Shown here piece after piece: positions 12,070 through 24,537 of a DNA stretch of 64,000 bases. The notes beneath the pieces are model-generated. The model worked only from the letters and a program-made list of their open reading frames with translations, made no database searches and had not been told where the DNA came from. The position numbers and the translations under genes are program-made. The DNA lies in the NCBI RefSeq assembly GCF_019393635.1, contig NC_057866.1, positions 9,558,223-9,622,222 of the forward strand, read 5' to 3'. Position 1 is the first letter of the stretch, and the number at the start of each line of letters is the position of its first letter. Source of the stretch: Dromiciops gliroides. Taxonomy: Eukaryota; Chordata; Mammalia; Microbiotheria; Microbiotheriidae.

Positions 12070-14751
12070 GTACACATAAGTTCCACTCAGGTTTTTTTGC
12101 AAGAGTGAGGGGGAGGGTTGGCTTTCATCTGCTTCAATAACCCCCCAAAAATGACAAAAGCGTCAAGAAGGGCAGCTTGGATTGGCCTATCCTGGAGCCA
12201 TTGGAGCCAGACCTCAGCTAATGCCAAGGATCGAGGGGGAGTTGAGAGACCCAATGCCTCCCGTAAGCTCAAGTTGCCTGCTGAAATGTGGGCAATCGTG
12301 ACCTTTCCCTGCATGCATGTGCCGGTCTCTTCAGAGACTTAAGGGAGGGGATGGGCTCCCAGCCCTTAGTGCCTGGGCACTGGGCCTGCAGGACAGGTCC
12401 TACCTTGGCATCCTTCACGGGATGGTGGGAGGTCCCTGAGGAAGGGGTATAAACCCTAAGAAAGATTCAAAGGGAAGCAAGGACATTGTTGAAGGGGTTT
12501 AGAAAAGTCCAATATTCCAGAGGCCGTGTAAATTGGACCTCAACGTCATTAACACAAGGATTTCAACACTGCCAATAAACCAAGAATAGATCAGCTGGCC
12601 TTTCTTCAGATTATTGCAGGGTTAACCCTAAGCACGATAGCAACATATTTGAGACACCACCTTCTAGCCATGAGACTGGCAGAGGCCTGTGGCAGTGGGT
12701 TCATGAGCTGGTGAGAGGTAATGGTCCACAAGGCTGGCTGCTTGAAAGAGGGAGGCACAAAACTGATGAGTGAACTCCATAAACTAACCAAGGGCCACAG
12801 GAAGGCCTTGAAGGATCCCAAGCATTTTACGCAAACACGAAGTTCTACTGAGGTGACAGTGAAGTTTACTTGGAGAAGCGTAATAGCACTACTGTAAAGT
12901 AAGCTCTAAGGTAGTTACGAGGAGTGGAAACACGCCGTATATACAGCCACAGAACAAATGTGGTATAGACACGTTGTGGTATACTAATATTATACCCCAA
13001 TATGGTTATATTAACGATAGAACATTGTTGTATGAAGACAAGTGCTAAATATTACAAATTATCAAACAAGATAGGCACATCAGCAGCCACGCCACAGGCT
13101 GCACCTACCTAGCAGGAAACACCTCTTACCAGCCTAATCCAAGACCCTGGTGTCAGAACCAGGACATTTTAAGCCAGAGAATAATCAGATGTCCAACAGT
13201 GCTCGCTCAGCAGCTGTGGAAGCCCACATTTGGGCTGCTGGAATAAAGAAGCAAAACCCACAAAACAGACATACCGGCTAGCACCTAAAAGCAAGGGTCA
13301 AAAAGAGGAAAAGCTACCTTGTGGGGTCAATGAGGCCAGGGCTAGGGCTAGATCACCCACATATGGCCAGACATGGCTGGTGACTTGAATGTTGCTGCTT
13401 GTTTTTGTCACCAGAGAGGGTTTGGTAATGACTGTGATGGACAAAGGACTTAAGTTAAACAAGGCCACACTTACCTACAGATGCCTCAGCTTTAACTCTC
13501 AGAAACACAGCCTTCCTTTGACCATGAGAGGCTTAGCTACTCTGAGTCATACAATGAACTACACTCACTGCCACATTGACACTATCTCCGAAGAGAACTG
13601 ATGGATGCAGATCTGTCTCCTGCAATATGGCTAATATGCTTTTTGCATGACTTCCTATGTATCAATGGGTATTGTATTTTTTTTGCCTTCTCACTGGGTG
13701 GGGGAATGGAGGGCATCTGAACCTGAAAAGATCATTGTAGTTTCTACCCAACTGCAAGCACTGTGGTTCCTACTCAGCTCTGCACCATCCGGTCATCATA
13801 AAATACACGCTCCCCATAGCTCACAATCAGTAGGAGAGTACAGTATAAAATGCCCTAAGATTGAGGCAATGACGGTAAGCTGAGGGAGGCTAGAAAAAGC
13901 CAGCATGAGATCAGAAAGCAGTAAAGGAGTTGGAGTGACTGACAGGCAGGTACAGCTAGCTAGAACTCACAGACTAACACTAAGGAGCAAACTAGCCAAG
14001 TAAGGCAGCCACGTACTCAAAGCTTCGTGAGACCATGAGAATACAAACCAGACAACAAGGACAGAGAAGGTGCTGTGAAGAAGGAAATTAAGGTTCAGTC
14101 TAGACGGGAATGAGACCTGAATTCGAGTGGTGGGCCAAAGATATAAAGATTCAGAACTGAGGCCCTGAGAGGTAGAGAAACAAAGGAAGGGGACTTATCT
14201 AAGGTCACAGGAGAAAAGTACCTATCAGGAGGCTTAGAGGCCGTCTCATCCCCATCACTGACTACCTCTGCAGAGAGAGCAAGAACGCAAAGTCCTTGTC
14301 CTCCACCCTAGCCAAGAGCCATGGCAAGGCAGGCTGCTCCTTGCATAAGGAAAGTGAATTTGCCTGGAGTCTGGGAAGATGGCAAAGAGTGGCTCTGAAA
14401 GGGGGGGCAACTCCACTTTTAACTGTTCCTTCCTTCCTCAGGGGTCTCTGTATGGGTGGATCAGCAGTCCAGAAGGCTAACGAATGCTTGCTCCCCACAA
14501 GCCTTTCCCAACATCACCAAGCTAAGGACAAGCAAACCTTGGGGAGACTGAATCCCGGAGGGAAGGAAAACAGACCTGCTCAGCACTGACCTGAGATTGT
14601 CTTGTCAATGCATTTTAACAAGCCCAAGGACCCAGAAGGGGGATGTGAAGAATCATGTTTCCTCTACCCCTACCCCTATTCGATTTTATCATGACAAAGG
14701 AACAGACTCTGTGATGACCTTGACCAAGTACAAGACGTTCAAGACTGCCAA

Positions 14752-14897
14752 GGGGCAGCTAGGTGGTGAAGTGGATAAAGCACCAGCCTTGGATTCAGGA
14801 GGACCTGAGTTCAAATCTGGCCTCAGACACTTGACACCTACTAGCTGTGTGACCCTGGGCAAGTCACTTAACCCTCATTGCCCTGCAAAAAAAAGTA
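14752..14897 (+). mobile_element. MAR1/WSINE1-type SINE
   Basis: A plus-oriented copy from ggggcagctaggtgg to cctcattgccctgcaaaaaa. It is the last young SINE before a 12-kb stretch that has none. Confidence 0.93.
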
Positions 14898-16559
14898 AAG
14901 ACCGAAGCCAGTGACCATTTACTATTTGTTCTGACCTTCCCTGGGCTGGGTCTATACAAGTCTCCGAACTGCCTCTCAGCAAGTCAAAGTATTTTGGCTA
15001 ATTTTAAACTTTTCCCCTGTAGCAATTAGTACCCTGCTGGCCAGAGTAGGCACTCAGTCTGTTAATAGAAATATTTTTCCCCCATGGGAAAAACCAACCA
15101 GTACCATTTGGTGTGTTTACACAGTACATTTCAGAAGTGAAGGCAGGAAGGAGGATGGGCCAAGGTGGGCACCCACTAATGTAAACAGGGTGGACAGAAT
15201 CAGGAATACCTTCCTGGAGGATGCACACCCCACCTCGAGGGACACCATTTGTCCTCAGGTAATTTTAGGCCACAGGCCTTTAAGCTCCCAACTTTGCCAT
15301 TTCACATTGTTCCTGAACACGATCACTTTCGTATCAGTTCCCGAATTATTGAAAGGTTTTCCAAATTTCGAGTTTTATCTCAACCCATTCAAAGGGTACA
15401 CACCAATCCTGAGACCATTGTTTAAGTAAAAAGGCAGTTTCCAGATTTCACCAAATCAAAGAATGCAGCACCATAGTGTCATCACATTAAGATCAGGGAC
15501 AAAATAAAATCTACAAAAGTTGGCTCACCTGAGAAGTTCAGTCCGGCTCTAAGGAAGGAAAAGGTTGAATTTAGAGATCACTTACTTGAGTTCTGGGAAC
15601 ATCTGGACTTGCTCCAGGAGATGTGGCAGGCGGTTGAAATTAAATTTAACTCTGACCTCTGATTCTCTGAGGGCACCCTGACCCTTCTTCCACTAGGAAG
15701 ACATCTCTCCCTCCCCCCATACAAATGCTGGTCCACTCTTCAGACTTAAATTCAAACTTTACCTTTGTGTGGGGAAGCCAGGAACCAGGAGCTTCAAAAT
15801 GTTATAAACCATACCTTCCGTTTTAGATGATTTGATAATCTGTACATTTACCATTAAAGCAGTCCCCTTCAATCAAGTTTTTCTAAATGCCCACGTCAGT
15901 GTCCTGAATCACTCCCATCCCAATCTGTAGCATCTTAAAAGGCACAACTGTGTCAGGACATGACAACTGTAGTGCTTTAAGGTGCCGACTGAGAACTGGG
16001 TCTGCCTCTCACCTCCCTCATTGCCCAGCAGGTAGTAGACATCAGAACCACAGACCAGTGCAAAAGAATCTTTGTTTTCCCGAGTGGGTATGGAGTCCAG
16101 GCTCCCCAGGCAAACAAAAAGGCCACCAGACCAAACCAAGATTCGTCAGGGCCCGGAGACAGATGTTGCCTTCCCTACACGGATCCCATTCACAGCCTCT
16201 TGACAATGTGGTAAAACTTGGTACCAAGTGCTTTTACCATCATCTCCCCATTTCTGTACCAGCTCTGGAGCCAAAACATTTACTTCACCAAGAATGCCAC
16301 TGAAAACATTTCCAGAAATGAGGGAGGGGGCATTGTGTTAAGACCCTTATTAGCAAACATTGATTTGGGGAATGTAAGCAAGCAACAAGCACATTAAGAC
16401 ACAAGGCCAGGTTGGGTCAGACCACTCAAAATGTCATTTCACACAATTGCACTAAGTACTATATGCCAGGAACCCCCCAAAGTGGTTTGACGGAACAAAA
16501 CCAAGAACCAAGTTTTCCCCTTCCTTCAAGGAGAATTAGAAAGACATGAGAAATACAAT
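14898..16559. other. Non-coding stretch between NEAT1_1 end and the repeat-bearing body
   Basis: There is no young SINE and no convincing ORF. It would be transcribed only in the long isoform if the NEAT1 model is right. Nothing else is recognised. Confidence 0.45.
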
Positions 16560-16579
16560 AGTAACGAAACTTTCAAATT

Positions 16580-16585
16580 TTTATT
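16580..16585 (-). terminator. NEAT1: Candidate distal poly(A) signal, NEAT1_1
   Basis: This minus-strand AATAAA sits in the context CACAAATAAAAATTTG. Upstream are TGTA motifs near 16622 and a double ATGTATGTAA near 16655-16666. At 3.35 kb from the predicted start it is close to the mouse NEAT1_1 length. Confidence 0.45.
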
Positions 16586-17133
16586 TGTGCTGTTCAAGGA
16601 AGAAAAATGTTAAATCACAAGATACAAAAAGACCAATATGCATACTTGCCTAGTTACATACATTTCTAAGACTAAATTGTCACTAAAAGCTTTCTAGTAT
16701 AAGTTTTGTTTGTATCATGAACCAAGACAAATTCACCTTTAGACTTGTAACTGTTGTTGAAATCAAATATGGCAGAAAAATCAGGGGCTCGCTAAGCTTA
16801 CTCTGGGCCACTGACACATGACCCCTTTAAGGCTGTTTTGGCAAAGGAACATGATACAAAGTCACTCAAGGAAACTTTTATGACTTTCTAAACATTACAA
16901 GTTACCTATGAGTGCTAGCAGTCAAGCAAAACACCTAAGCTCATGAGACAAACAGCAAAACCAACCAACCCACCCAAGACAAAAAAACCCTCCCAACCTG
17001 TTCCTTTGAAAAGTCCAATCTTGTTTCACAAAGTCCCCAGTCTCAATTCACAGTTACATGTTATCCAGTCCAAGTTAGTCCCAACAGCACATCCCTTGTT
17101 CCCCAAGTTCACAGCACAGAGTTCTGGTAGTAT

Positions 17134-17139
17134 TTTATT
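17134..17139 (-). terminator. NEAT1: Candidate proximal poly(A) signal, NEAT1_1
   Basis: This minus-strand AATAAA (plus TTTATT) is preceded within about 45 nt by three TGTA motifs (plus-strand TACA near 17147, 17174 and 17178). This is the arrangement recognised by CFIm, which promotes NEAT1_1 3' processing in human. A further AATAAA at 17623-17628 lacks such a cluster. Confidence 0.4.
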
Positions 17140-19958
17140 GAAATTTTACAATGACCCATTTAAAAAGAAATTGTACATACACAGATCCTGCAGCTGGTCA
17201 ATACCCCCACAGTCATCTAAAAAGATCGTTCTTACAATACTTAAAACCTTAAGATATACCATCCTTACTGTGTTTGCTGTGACCTCATTAAAGCAAACAA
17301 TTCCTTTTCTACAAGGCCAATTCCCTACAGTTTCTAATTGTTTCCAAGGGCAGACTGTCATCTTCCTACATAGGCTTGCTGCCAAAAGGTGAGCTTGCCC
17401 TCGAAATAGCTACAAGTTGACAATGGACTACTCTGGGTCTTCTCCTATTTGCAGTTGCCATTATGTAAAATGCCTAAGACGTTTCCTAAGCTCCCCAAAT
17501 CCTTGGGCAAATAGCTGGCTGGGCCAGGCTCACCCCAAAGGATCTAGGGTATGGGCGTTACCAGCTAAGTTAGTGTTTTAGGCCTAAATTTCCCTTATTG
17601 GCTCCCCCCCCCCCCCCGCCATTTTATTGTGGGGGTCACCAGCCTCCCCCAATCCCCAACCACCCATACCCAGGCTTCCTTCACTCTTCCCCCCACAACC
17701 CACCCTAGAAGCTTCCCCTCCTCCCCCTTGGAGAAACTCCCTTCTTCCCCCCCTTCTAACTCTCCAAATAAAATTAGCTGACTCAGCCAGCATATTCTTG
17801 GTTCAGTTAATGACCCCCCCCATTTAGCGCCCTCTGTAGGTCTTGGAAGACCTGACATAGCCTACAAGTCCTTTCCCCCCCATTTCAGGTTGTTTCCACA
17901 CCACCCCCAGCTTTCCCTCCGTATTTAACCTAAAGTCCCTCCTATGTCTAAATACCCAAACCCCTTCTCGTGATTCCACTCTTCATCTCAGCACAAAACC
18001 AACCAGCCATTCTAGTAATGGCCGCGGGGGTGGGTCCATAATTTCAGTTAAGTTCCGGTTTTACAAGAGTTTGTGGCATCGACCAAATCTTACAGCAAGT
18101 CTTCTTGCACCAAACAGGGCATTAACTTAATCGAAGAAGCCTCAAATTTGGAAGGTAGCACCTGACATCAAACCCCAAACCCCACCCACCCGAAACTCTT
18201 TAAGAGAGGTCAGCAGAGGGACTGCTGGCCTCACTGCCCAACGGGGCAAGAGCTCCAAGGCGGCAGCACGTCCGCAGCAGATACACAGGGATGTGACCTG
18301 GCTTCACTTTTCCTGAGGTTGCTGCTCACTGACAGCTGCGGACGAATTCCCAACACCCCCATCTGAACATTTTAAAAGGCCAGCAACCTTAAGGGCAGAA
18401 CTTCCTGAACGGGCTCTGCTCAACTTCCTTTACAAGGTGGGAGGCATCAGCTACGATGGCTCGCTCGGAAGACAAGGGAACAAGCTTTCTCGTTGGCTCT
18501 CTCCTCTCCCTGCTGCACTGCTGCTTGCTAGGGACTCACTTTGGGCAAACTGCTCCATTCTGATGGTGCCATTAGATGGTCCGGATGAACACTATAATCA
18601 ATCATGTTCCAAAAGGCATTTTACTCGACTGCAAAACCCACGTGGAAATTTGCTTGCTTAGAAACCCCCCAGCCCCAAAGGTCAGCCAAAGTCACGTCAC
18701 AAGCGTTACAGGAGGCCCCACCCTTTTCCATCTTTTTTGCAACACCCTGCTTCCTTGAAGCCTCATTCCCGTATTAGGATGGGGTGGGGGGGGCCTTAAA
18801 CCTTAGGATACTGCCCCACCCCCAAGGGCTTAGAGGGCACTCCCCTATGGCTGCCAAGTCAGTTTGGCTTGTAGCCAATCCTGACGCTACATCGAGCCGA
18901 TACGCAAAGGTCGTGATCACGACCACTCCCCTTTTTACTTACGCCTCACCAGAACCAGAACATTTAAAACCTGAACTTATCGACTGAAAACCTCGTGAAA
19001 TAAAGGAAGGAGAAGCAGAGGTAGAGGGAGCAGACGTCACACCTAAAGTTAGCTTCCAACCTACAAGGAAAGAAAGGTTCCCCACGCAGAATCCTGCCAT
19101 CTGGAAGATAAAAGGTGTCAAATTGCCCGCCCCGCCCCGCCCCTGCAACTTACGAACACGGCAAGCCCTGCAGCGCCACCTAGCCGGCCAGGAGAGGAAG
19201 TGCTCACAACCCTACTTCGTGGAGCTGTCCCTGGACCACCCGGGGCCCCGCCAGCATCCACTGAAGCCCACCCTGCTGGTCGACACCATTACATACCACC
19301 CTGAGCCTCCAGGAGCTAAGGCCTTTTCCACAACATCTGTGCTCAGCACCTCCTGGGGCTTTCCCAGTTTCTCAACCCCAGGATGGTCCACAAACCCTTT
19401 GCCTGGAAAAAAAAGGGACTGCTAGTTTGACACGTTCGAGCTCAGTCCCCCACCCCGACATCACTCCGCCCCATCCTCGCTTCTCCCCCAGAGCCTTCTA
19501 TTCTAGAAAGTCAACTGCTCCCTTCCGGTCTGCATTAACAGCGTTAAGAAGCCGCCGGTGGGCATCGAGTTTTACCCCAATCCATAATTCTTAGCACCAA
19601 CTCCTCCCTCTATACAAAGAAGGGCACCCCCCGCCTCCCTGAACCAGAATCTCAGGGAGTGCCCTTTTGGAAAACTTTCTCTTTCCTCCTGCGCCAGGAG
19701 GCTCCTCACCCTGACATCTCACCTCGCTAAACTTTCCTCCACCCTCCCCCTCTTGTCTTCTTTCCCTAGCCCACTCAGCTCCCTCCAGCTTCCTATTAAG
19801 TCCCCCTTTCTCCCCGAAATCCTTTCTTTCTCTGACCTGGCCATCCCTACCACCCCCCCCCCACCCGACTCCCTCTGACGTCTAGCTACTCTACGTGCTA
19901 CAAAAGCTACACTCGCTCCCCTCCTGCTCTATGCCTTCCCACAGCCAGGAAGAGCAAT

Positions 19959-19965
19959 TTATATA
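19959..19965 (-). promoter_or_regulatory. NEAT1: TATA box of inferred NEAT1 promoter
   Basis: The minus strand reads CCTATATAAAT, a good TATA match, just beside a CpG-rich region and oriented toward the long non-coding interval. It predicts initiation near 19930-19940. A CRE-like TGACGTTC lies about 25 bp upstream of it. Confidence 0.5.
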
Positions 19966-20319
19966 GGGTTAGAGCCGCATCACTGAGTTGACGTTCATCG
20001 GGACGATTCCTCCGCGGCCTCCGAAAAAGAGTTCCTCTAGGGCCTTTGGCCTTGGCTTCTCTTTCCAAACCCTCCCGAATTCAAAGTCGAAACATTGGGG
20101 TTCGGGGTGGAGGGGGCCCCGCACCCACTCCACCGCACTGTACCCCTGAAGGTCTTACAGTTCTCCGATACAGACGCAAACTTAAGGAAAATTACTGGAA
20201 ATGTTTTTGATAGGGTCTCACGTTTCCAGGTAAGCCTTGGGGGCCCCCTCTTTTTGTGGGCAGGGGCCCGACCCCCACCCTGACCCCGTTTCCCGCTCTC
20301 AAAACAAAGGGAAGAAAAA

Positions 20320-20720
20320 AGATCCGGCGCTCCCTGGGGTGCGGCTGGCGAACGGATCTCTGCAGAGGAACCGCATAACTCTAGAAGGGCGCCGCGTCCT
20401 CCCAGAGGGCGCGGGAGGGGCGGGAGACGGGGGGGGGGGGGGAATGCACAGTCATTCTGGGGCCGTGTGCAGAAGCGCGTGACTCGGGGCGGGGGCGGCA
20501 GCAGCTGCGGCCTTGTGATTTGTTCATTGACGTCAGCGCTGCTCCGCGCTCCGCAGGGGCTCGGGCGGGAGGCTGGTTGCGCGTGCTCAGAAAGAACCCA
20601 ACGGCTGTAAAATGGGGGTTGAAGCCGGGGTGGAGCCTTGGTTCTAGAAAAAAAGTGGGTCGGGGGTCAGAGCGGGAAAGCAAGAAGGGCGGGGTTATCT
20701 CTCCCCACCCCCCATATTCG
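20320..20720. promoter_or_regulatory. CpG island upstream of inferred NEAT1
   Basis: This is the densest CpG cluster of the window, with many GCGC, CCGCG and GGGCGG-type motifs and a 14-nt G run at 20429-20442. It lies 350-750 bp upstream of the predicted TATA box. It could also host dispersed or divergent initiation sites. Confidence 0.65.
20528..20535. promoter_or_regulatory. Palindromic CRE (TGACGTCA)
   Basis: This is an exact 8-bp CRE inside the CpG island. CREB/ATF-family proteins bind this site, and ATF2 has been reported as a regulator of human NEAT1 transcription. Weaker CRE-like octamers lie at 19989-19996 (TGACGTTC) and 19876-19883 (TGACGTCT). Confidence 0.55.
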
Positions 20721-23700
20721 GGGGAAAGGCCTTAAGAGTTTGGCCCGTCCATCCTCCCATGTACACAAGGGGAAACTGAGGCTCAGAGAGGGGAAGGGGT
20801 CAGAGGCCTCAGCCAGTCCAGTCCTCTTGTACGAGGGGGCTGGAAACAGGTCATCCCGATGCCCCTGGTCAGCGAGCTCGGGCGGCTCCTGTTACCTCCG
20901 GGCCAGACTCCGGACACTTCCTTCCTGTACAGATACCCGGGATCGGGCCCCATGTCCAGCAGCCGACGGGTGCCTGGGGCAACCCCTCCTCGCTCGCTTC
21001 CTTCAGGGCCCAGCTCAGACCCCACCTTCCCCTCCCAGGCAGCCTCCCCTCCAGCACCTGGAGGCCAGGGACCCTCCGGGGGTTGGGGTCCACCTTGTGT
21101 GTCCGAAAGGAGCAGGAGCCGGCCAGAGGAAGGCGTGGCCTTGGCCTGATGGTCACTAGGGTGGTCACAAGGTGACCTGGGCCCAGGCAGACGCCAGGCC
21201 TTTAGACCAATAGAAGGTGGTCTCTAGCTCCCAGTCCCCATTAACCTCGGGAGAGGCTCCACCCAAGCCGCTATTGGCAGTAGAAATACTCTTTACAAAA
21301 TGCTGGCCAAGCCCCAGGGCCCCCATCTAGCAAGAAGGGGACACAGCCCCCCCAAGTGGCCTGTGGGCCTGGATCAAGCAAGGGGGATTCCGGGGCTGGT
21401 GCCGGGAGGAGTGAGGGGTGGGAAACAGGCATGTAAGTGCCTTCGAGGAGCCTAGCACTGCGCCTGGCACTTCTCAGACATCTTCTGGCCTCCTACAATC
21501 CTTCGAGGAAGGGATTGACATCCCCTTTTACAGTTGAGGCAACAGGTTGTGACTTTGTCGTGTATGACTCTTGGTGACTTCTATGGGGTTTCCTTGGCAA
21601 AGACATGAATGATTTACCATGTCCTTCTCCAGCTCATTTGACAGATGAGGAAACTGAGGCAGACAGGTTGAAGTGACTTGTCCAGGTTCACACAGCTTGT
21701 AAATGAGGCTGCGTTTGAACTCAGGTCTTCCTGGCTCCAGGTGTGGCCTCTCTCTACCCACTGTACCACCCGGCTGGGAAAGGCCTGAGAGTACTGGGAT
21801 CAGCAAATTTGGAGTTGGAAAGGAATTTTAGTCCCCTCCAAGCCGAGTCCTCGAATTGCTTAAAAACAGGATTTTAAGGAGGGGCTCCTTGGCTTCCTCA
21901 GACAGATGGCCACGCCCAGTGAGTTCTACTCTTTTCGCAAAGTAAACAAGGGGAGGAAGAAGGGAAGGGACTCTGGGGGCCCCCAGGTGGTGTAGGAGCC
22001 GCAGGATTTGAACCCTGGACGGCTGACTCCCAAGCCAGTGTTCTGCCCACAACATTAAGATGCCTCCTCGACTAAGTAACGTCTCCATTTTACAAGTGGG
22101 GAAACTGAGGCTGGGGAAGGAACTAGCCCAAAGTCACCTGGGTGCTAAGTAGCAGACAAGATTTGAACCCATATTCTGGGTTTTGTATACATTATAATCT
22201 CAAATTTAGATAAACTCCTGGGGCTGGGAGGGATCTGACCCTAACCACGTTGCCTCCTGGCCCCCTGGGGCTGCCTGGCTGGGGAAGCCCAAAGGCCCCT
22301 TCTCAGAAAAATATTTTTAAACAATTGGAGGAAATGCTCAATTTCAGTTAGTGAAATTCACCACCTCAGATTTTCCCCACCAAAGTTCACCAACCCCCTG
22401 AGATCCACCCACAGACCCCTGCCCTGCCAAGACCCCCTGATCCACCCCAACCCCAACCCCTCCCATTTGGAATGAGAGGACAATGACTGCCCACGGTCAC
22501 ACAGATGGAAAGCCACGCAGGCCACAGGGCTGCGGCCCCCAGTGCTCTGCTCTGGGGGAGCAGAACGGAATGTCTGTCCGCGGCAGGGACCCCGCCCATG
22601 CTGCTGCTCTGGAGGAGGGAGGGGGATGGGCCCCTTGGCCAGGCAACGGAGGCCATTTGGGGTAAGGACGTGAGGCCCTGTACAACGGGGACAAACAAAA
22701 AACAACCAGGAGACCTTGGTAACTGGGAGGGGGAGCTGATAAACAGAGAAGACTGCAAGGCGTCCAGCCTGGGGCAGCAGCTCCAAGATGGCGCCGGCAA
22801 TCACTGGGCTGGGAGCCAAGGAGCCACCACCCCTCCGCCAGCCAGCCAGCTGTCCTTAGAACCGCAACTGTGCCAGGAAGCATTGAGCAACACGTAGGAG
22901 GTGGAGGACAAGTCCCGGCTTGTTCTAGCTCCATCTTCGACATTTCTGCATTTATTTGGGGGGAGGGAGTGTTTGCACCCCAAAGCCCCAGCAGGAGCAG
23001 GGGACCCTGACCCCAGGGACAATGCTCCCCGGAGCTCCCGGTCTGGGGTCTGAGCCTTTTCTTCAGACCCTGCCTGGGCAGTTTACCCCCCATGTGACCT
23101 TGGGCACAACAAGTAGCCTCCCTGGCCTCCTGAGTGTGGCAAGGGAAAAGGTGAAAAACTGCTGGTCTTTGGATTTCCTCTATTAAAGAATTAAAAGTAG
23201 CACACGTCCTGATTAAAGATAAAGGCCATGTTTTTATTCTTCACAAGGGGATGTGGCTGGGAGGAAAGTCTAGAACTTTAGCCTCCTCATCTCCCCAAGC
23301 CAGACAAAGGAGGGTAGATGGGGTGACCCCCTGACAATGGAAAGTTCCCTTTTGGGGCGGGTGGGAAAAGCCTGGATACTTCTCAGATTCCTGAGAGTCC
23401 AGGGGGATTTTTTTGAAATGATGGTCCTGACCTTTGGGGTTATCTGTCTCCTAGCTCCAATAGCAGCCACACCTAATTGACATTCCTTCTGGTATGGAAT
23501 TTTCTCTCCCCAGACTTCTTAGGTGTATCTGTGCCGATATCTAGTGGGTCTATCTAAACTTGATTCATTGAGATGTCTGTCCTGTTATCTGGTCATCTTT
23601 GGTTTTTGCTTCTCCTAAGCCCTATGTCCAGAGCATGGGGGGAGGGGAAGGCTGGATTCAGTGGCCTCTGGGGGTCCCTTCTAACTCCCGATCTTACTGG

Positions 23701-24537
23701 GAAAGAATCTTCTCCAAATGGCCCGCCCTGGGATTCTGTCCATGGCCATAGTGCCTCTGAGAGGGATTTTGAGTAGCCTGACATAGTGAGCCAAGGGTTA
23801 GCCATTGCCTAGTTCCCTACAAAGGACCACCTTGTGTGTGAAGCTCCAGGTCTTTAGCCCACCCGTGCTAAAAGCCAGAGGCTCAACATCTTTTCTCAAT
23901 TCAGGTACCAGCCTCCTGTGCAGTCAGCAGACCAGAGACTGCACAAGAACAGGCCAGGCTGGGTCATACCTGAAGAGACTAAAGAAGGCCCTTGGGGTCT
24001 CCTTGGTTTATTTCCTCTCTTATTCTAAGGGTTTCAGTATGAGCCCCACAACTGTCTCCAAGAGAAGGAGTAGGGTTTGTGGGGAAAGGAGGCAGGGTTG
24101 CTGTTATGGAAAAGTGAAGTGAGGAGGGGGTGACTAGCAGAGGAGGAAGGAGAGCCCCTCCCCCCATCCCAGAACCCCCTGGGGCAGCCCAAGGAGAGGG
24201 GCAGGAAAATTCCCAGCTGCCTTTCAGGGAAATAATGCCCAATTACACAAGAGAAAATATTGGATTGTTCTGGCTCTGTCCTAGCAACTGGGCCATAAAC
24301 CAGAGATTCTTGGCAGTGAGAAAGAGCCCACAGGAACAGAAGTGGTCGTCGCTTATGGCAACAAAAAAAGGTGGAAATATATGTGCCCAAACAGAAGAGA
24401 AACAGGAGGAAACGGCTTTGGACGCCAGGGGCCCGATGGGCCATTTCTTTGTCTAGCCATTGCCCAGCACTGCCTAGCACAGGGCAGGCACCTAACACAC
24501 GAGTTTTAATCCACTGCTGGGTGGATGAAGGAGAGGA
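20721..24537. other. Upstream flank of the inferred NEAT1 promoter
   Basis: GC-rich and free of young SINEs, with an old SINE at 21547 and a MIR-like piece near 22060-22175. CCAAT motifs lie at 21207 (plus) and about 21272 (minus). ORFs of 100-200 codons on both strands lack family resemblance. Confidence 0.5.
21547..21776 (-). mobile_element. Older CORE-SINE (MON1/THER1-like), diverged
   Basis: The reverse complement of the old marsupial type: a cttggcaaagacatgaatga region, ctccagctcatttgacagat, gaggaaactgaggcag, then acttgtccaggttcacacag and gtttgaactcaggtcttcct. It is clearly more diverged than the young SINEs. Confidence 0.7.

Larger units (their letters stand above)
10560..14751. other. 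Unique AT-rich body of inferred NEAT1_2
   Basis: Apart from the L2 fragment (10830-11215) and the CA tract (12038) I recognise no gene or young repeat. The tandem-array landmarks are absent. ORFs here are short and without family resemblance. Confidence 0.5.
1..19935 (-). ncRNA. NEAT1: Inferred NEAT1 long isoform (NEAT1_2), 3' end outside window
   Basis: NEAT1_2 is the architectural nuclear RNA that scaffolds paraspeckles; its functional presence in marsupials has been reported for the opossum. The call rests on synteny and layout, since NEAT1 is poorly conserved in sequence and I cannot align it. FRMD8 lies immediately upstream on the same strand, as in human. A TATA/CRE/CpG promoter sits at 19.9-20.7 kb, no conserved ORF occurs over 20 kb, and only four young SINEs interrupt the region. 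Human and mouse NEAT1_2 are about 21-23 kb, so the triple helix and tRNA-like 3' end should lie a few kb beyond the left edge; none is seen here. An unrelated lineage-specific transcript or untranscribed DNA is the alternative. Confidence 0.7.
16560..19935 (-). ncRNA. NEAT1: Inferred NEAT1 short polyadenylated isoform (NEAT1_1)
   Basis: The short isoform shares the NEAT1 5' end and is polyadenylated at about 3.7 kb in human and 3.2 kb in mouse. Here minus-strand AATAAA hexamers lie about 2.8 kb and 3.35 kb from the predicted start, each preceded by several TGTA (CFIm-type) motifs. The distal one is used for the coordinates. There is no young SINE in this interval. Both ends are predictions. 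Confidence 0.5.

Noticed and set aside
20638-21159. 173-codon plus-strand ORF beside the CpG island
   Set aside because: GC-rich open frame with overlapping ORFs on the other strand, no recognisable domain, composition-driven.
22358-23093. Minus-strand ORFs of 137-198 codons
   Set aside because: Overlapping frames in GC-rich DNA, Pro/Ser/Cys-rich, no family resemblance and no splice context.
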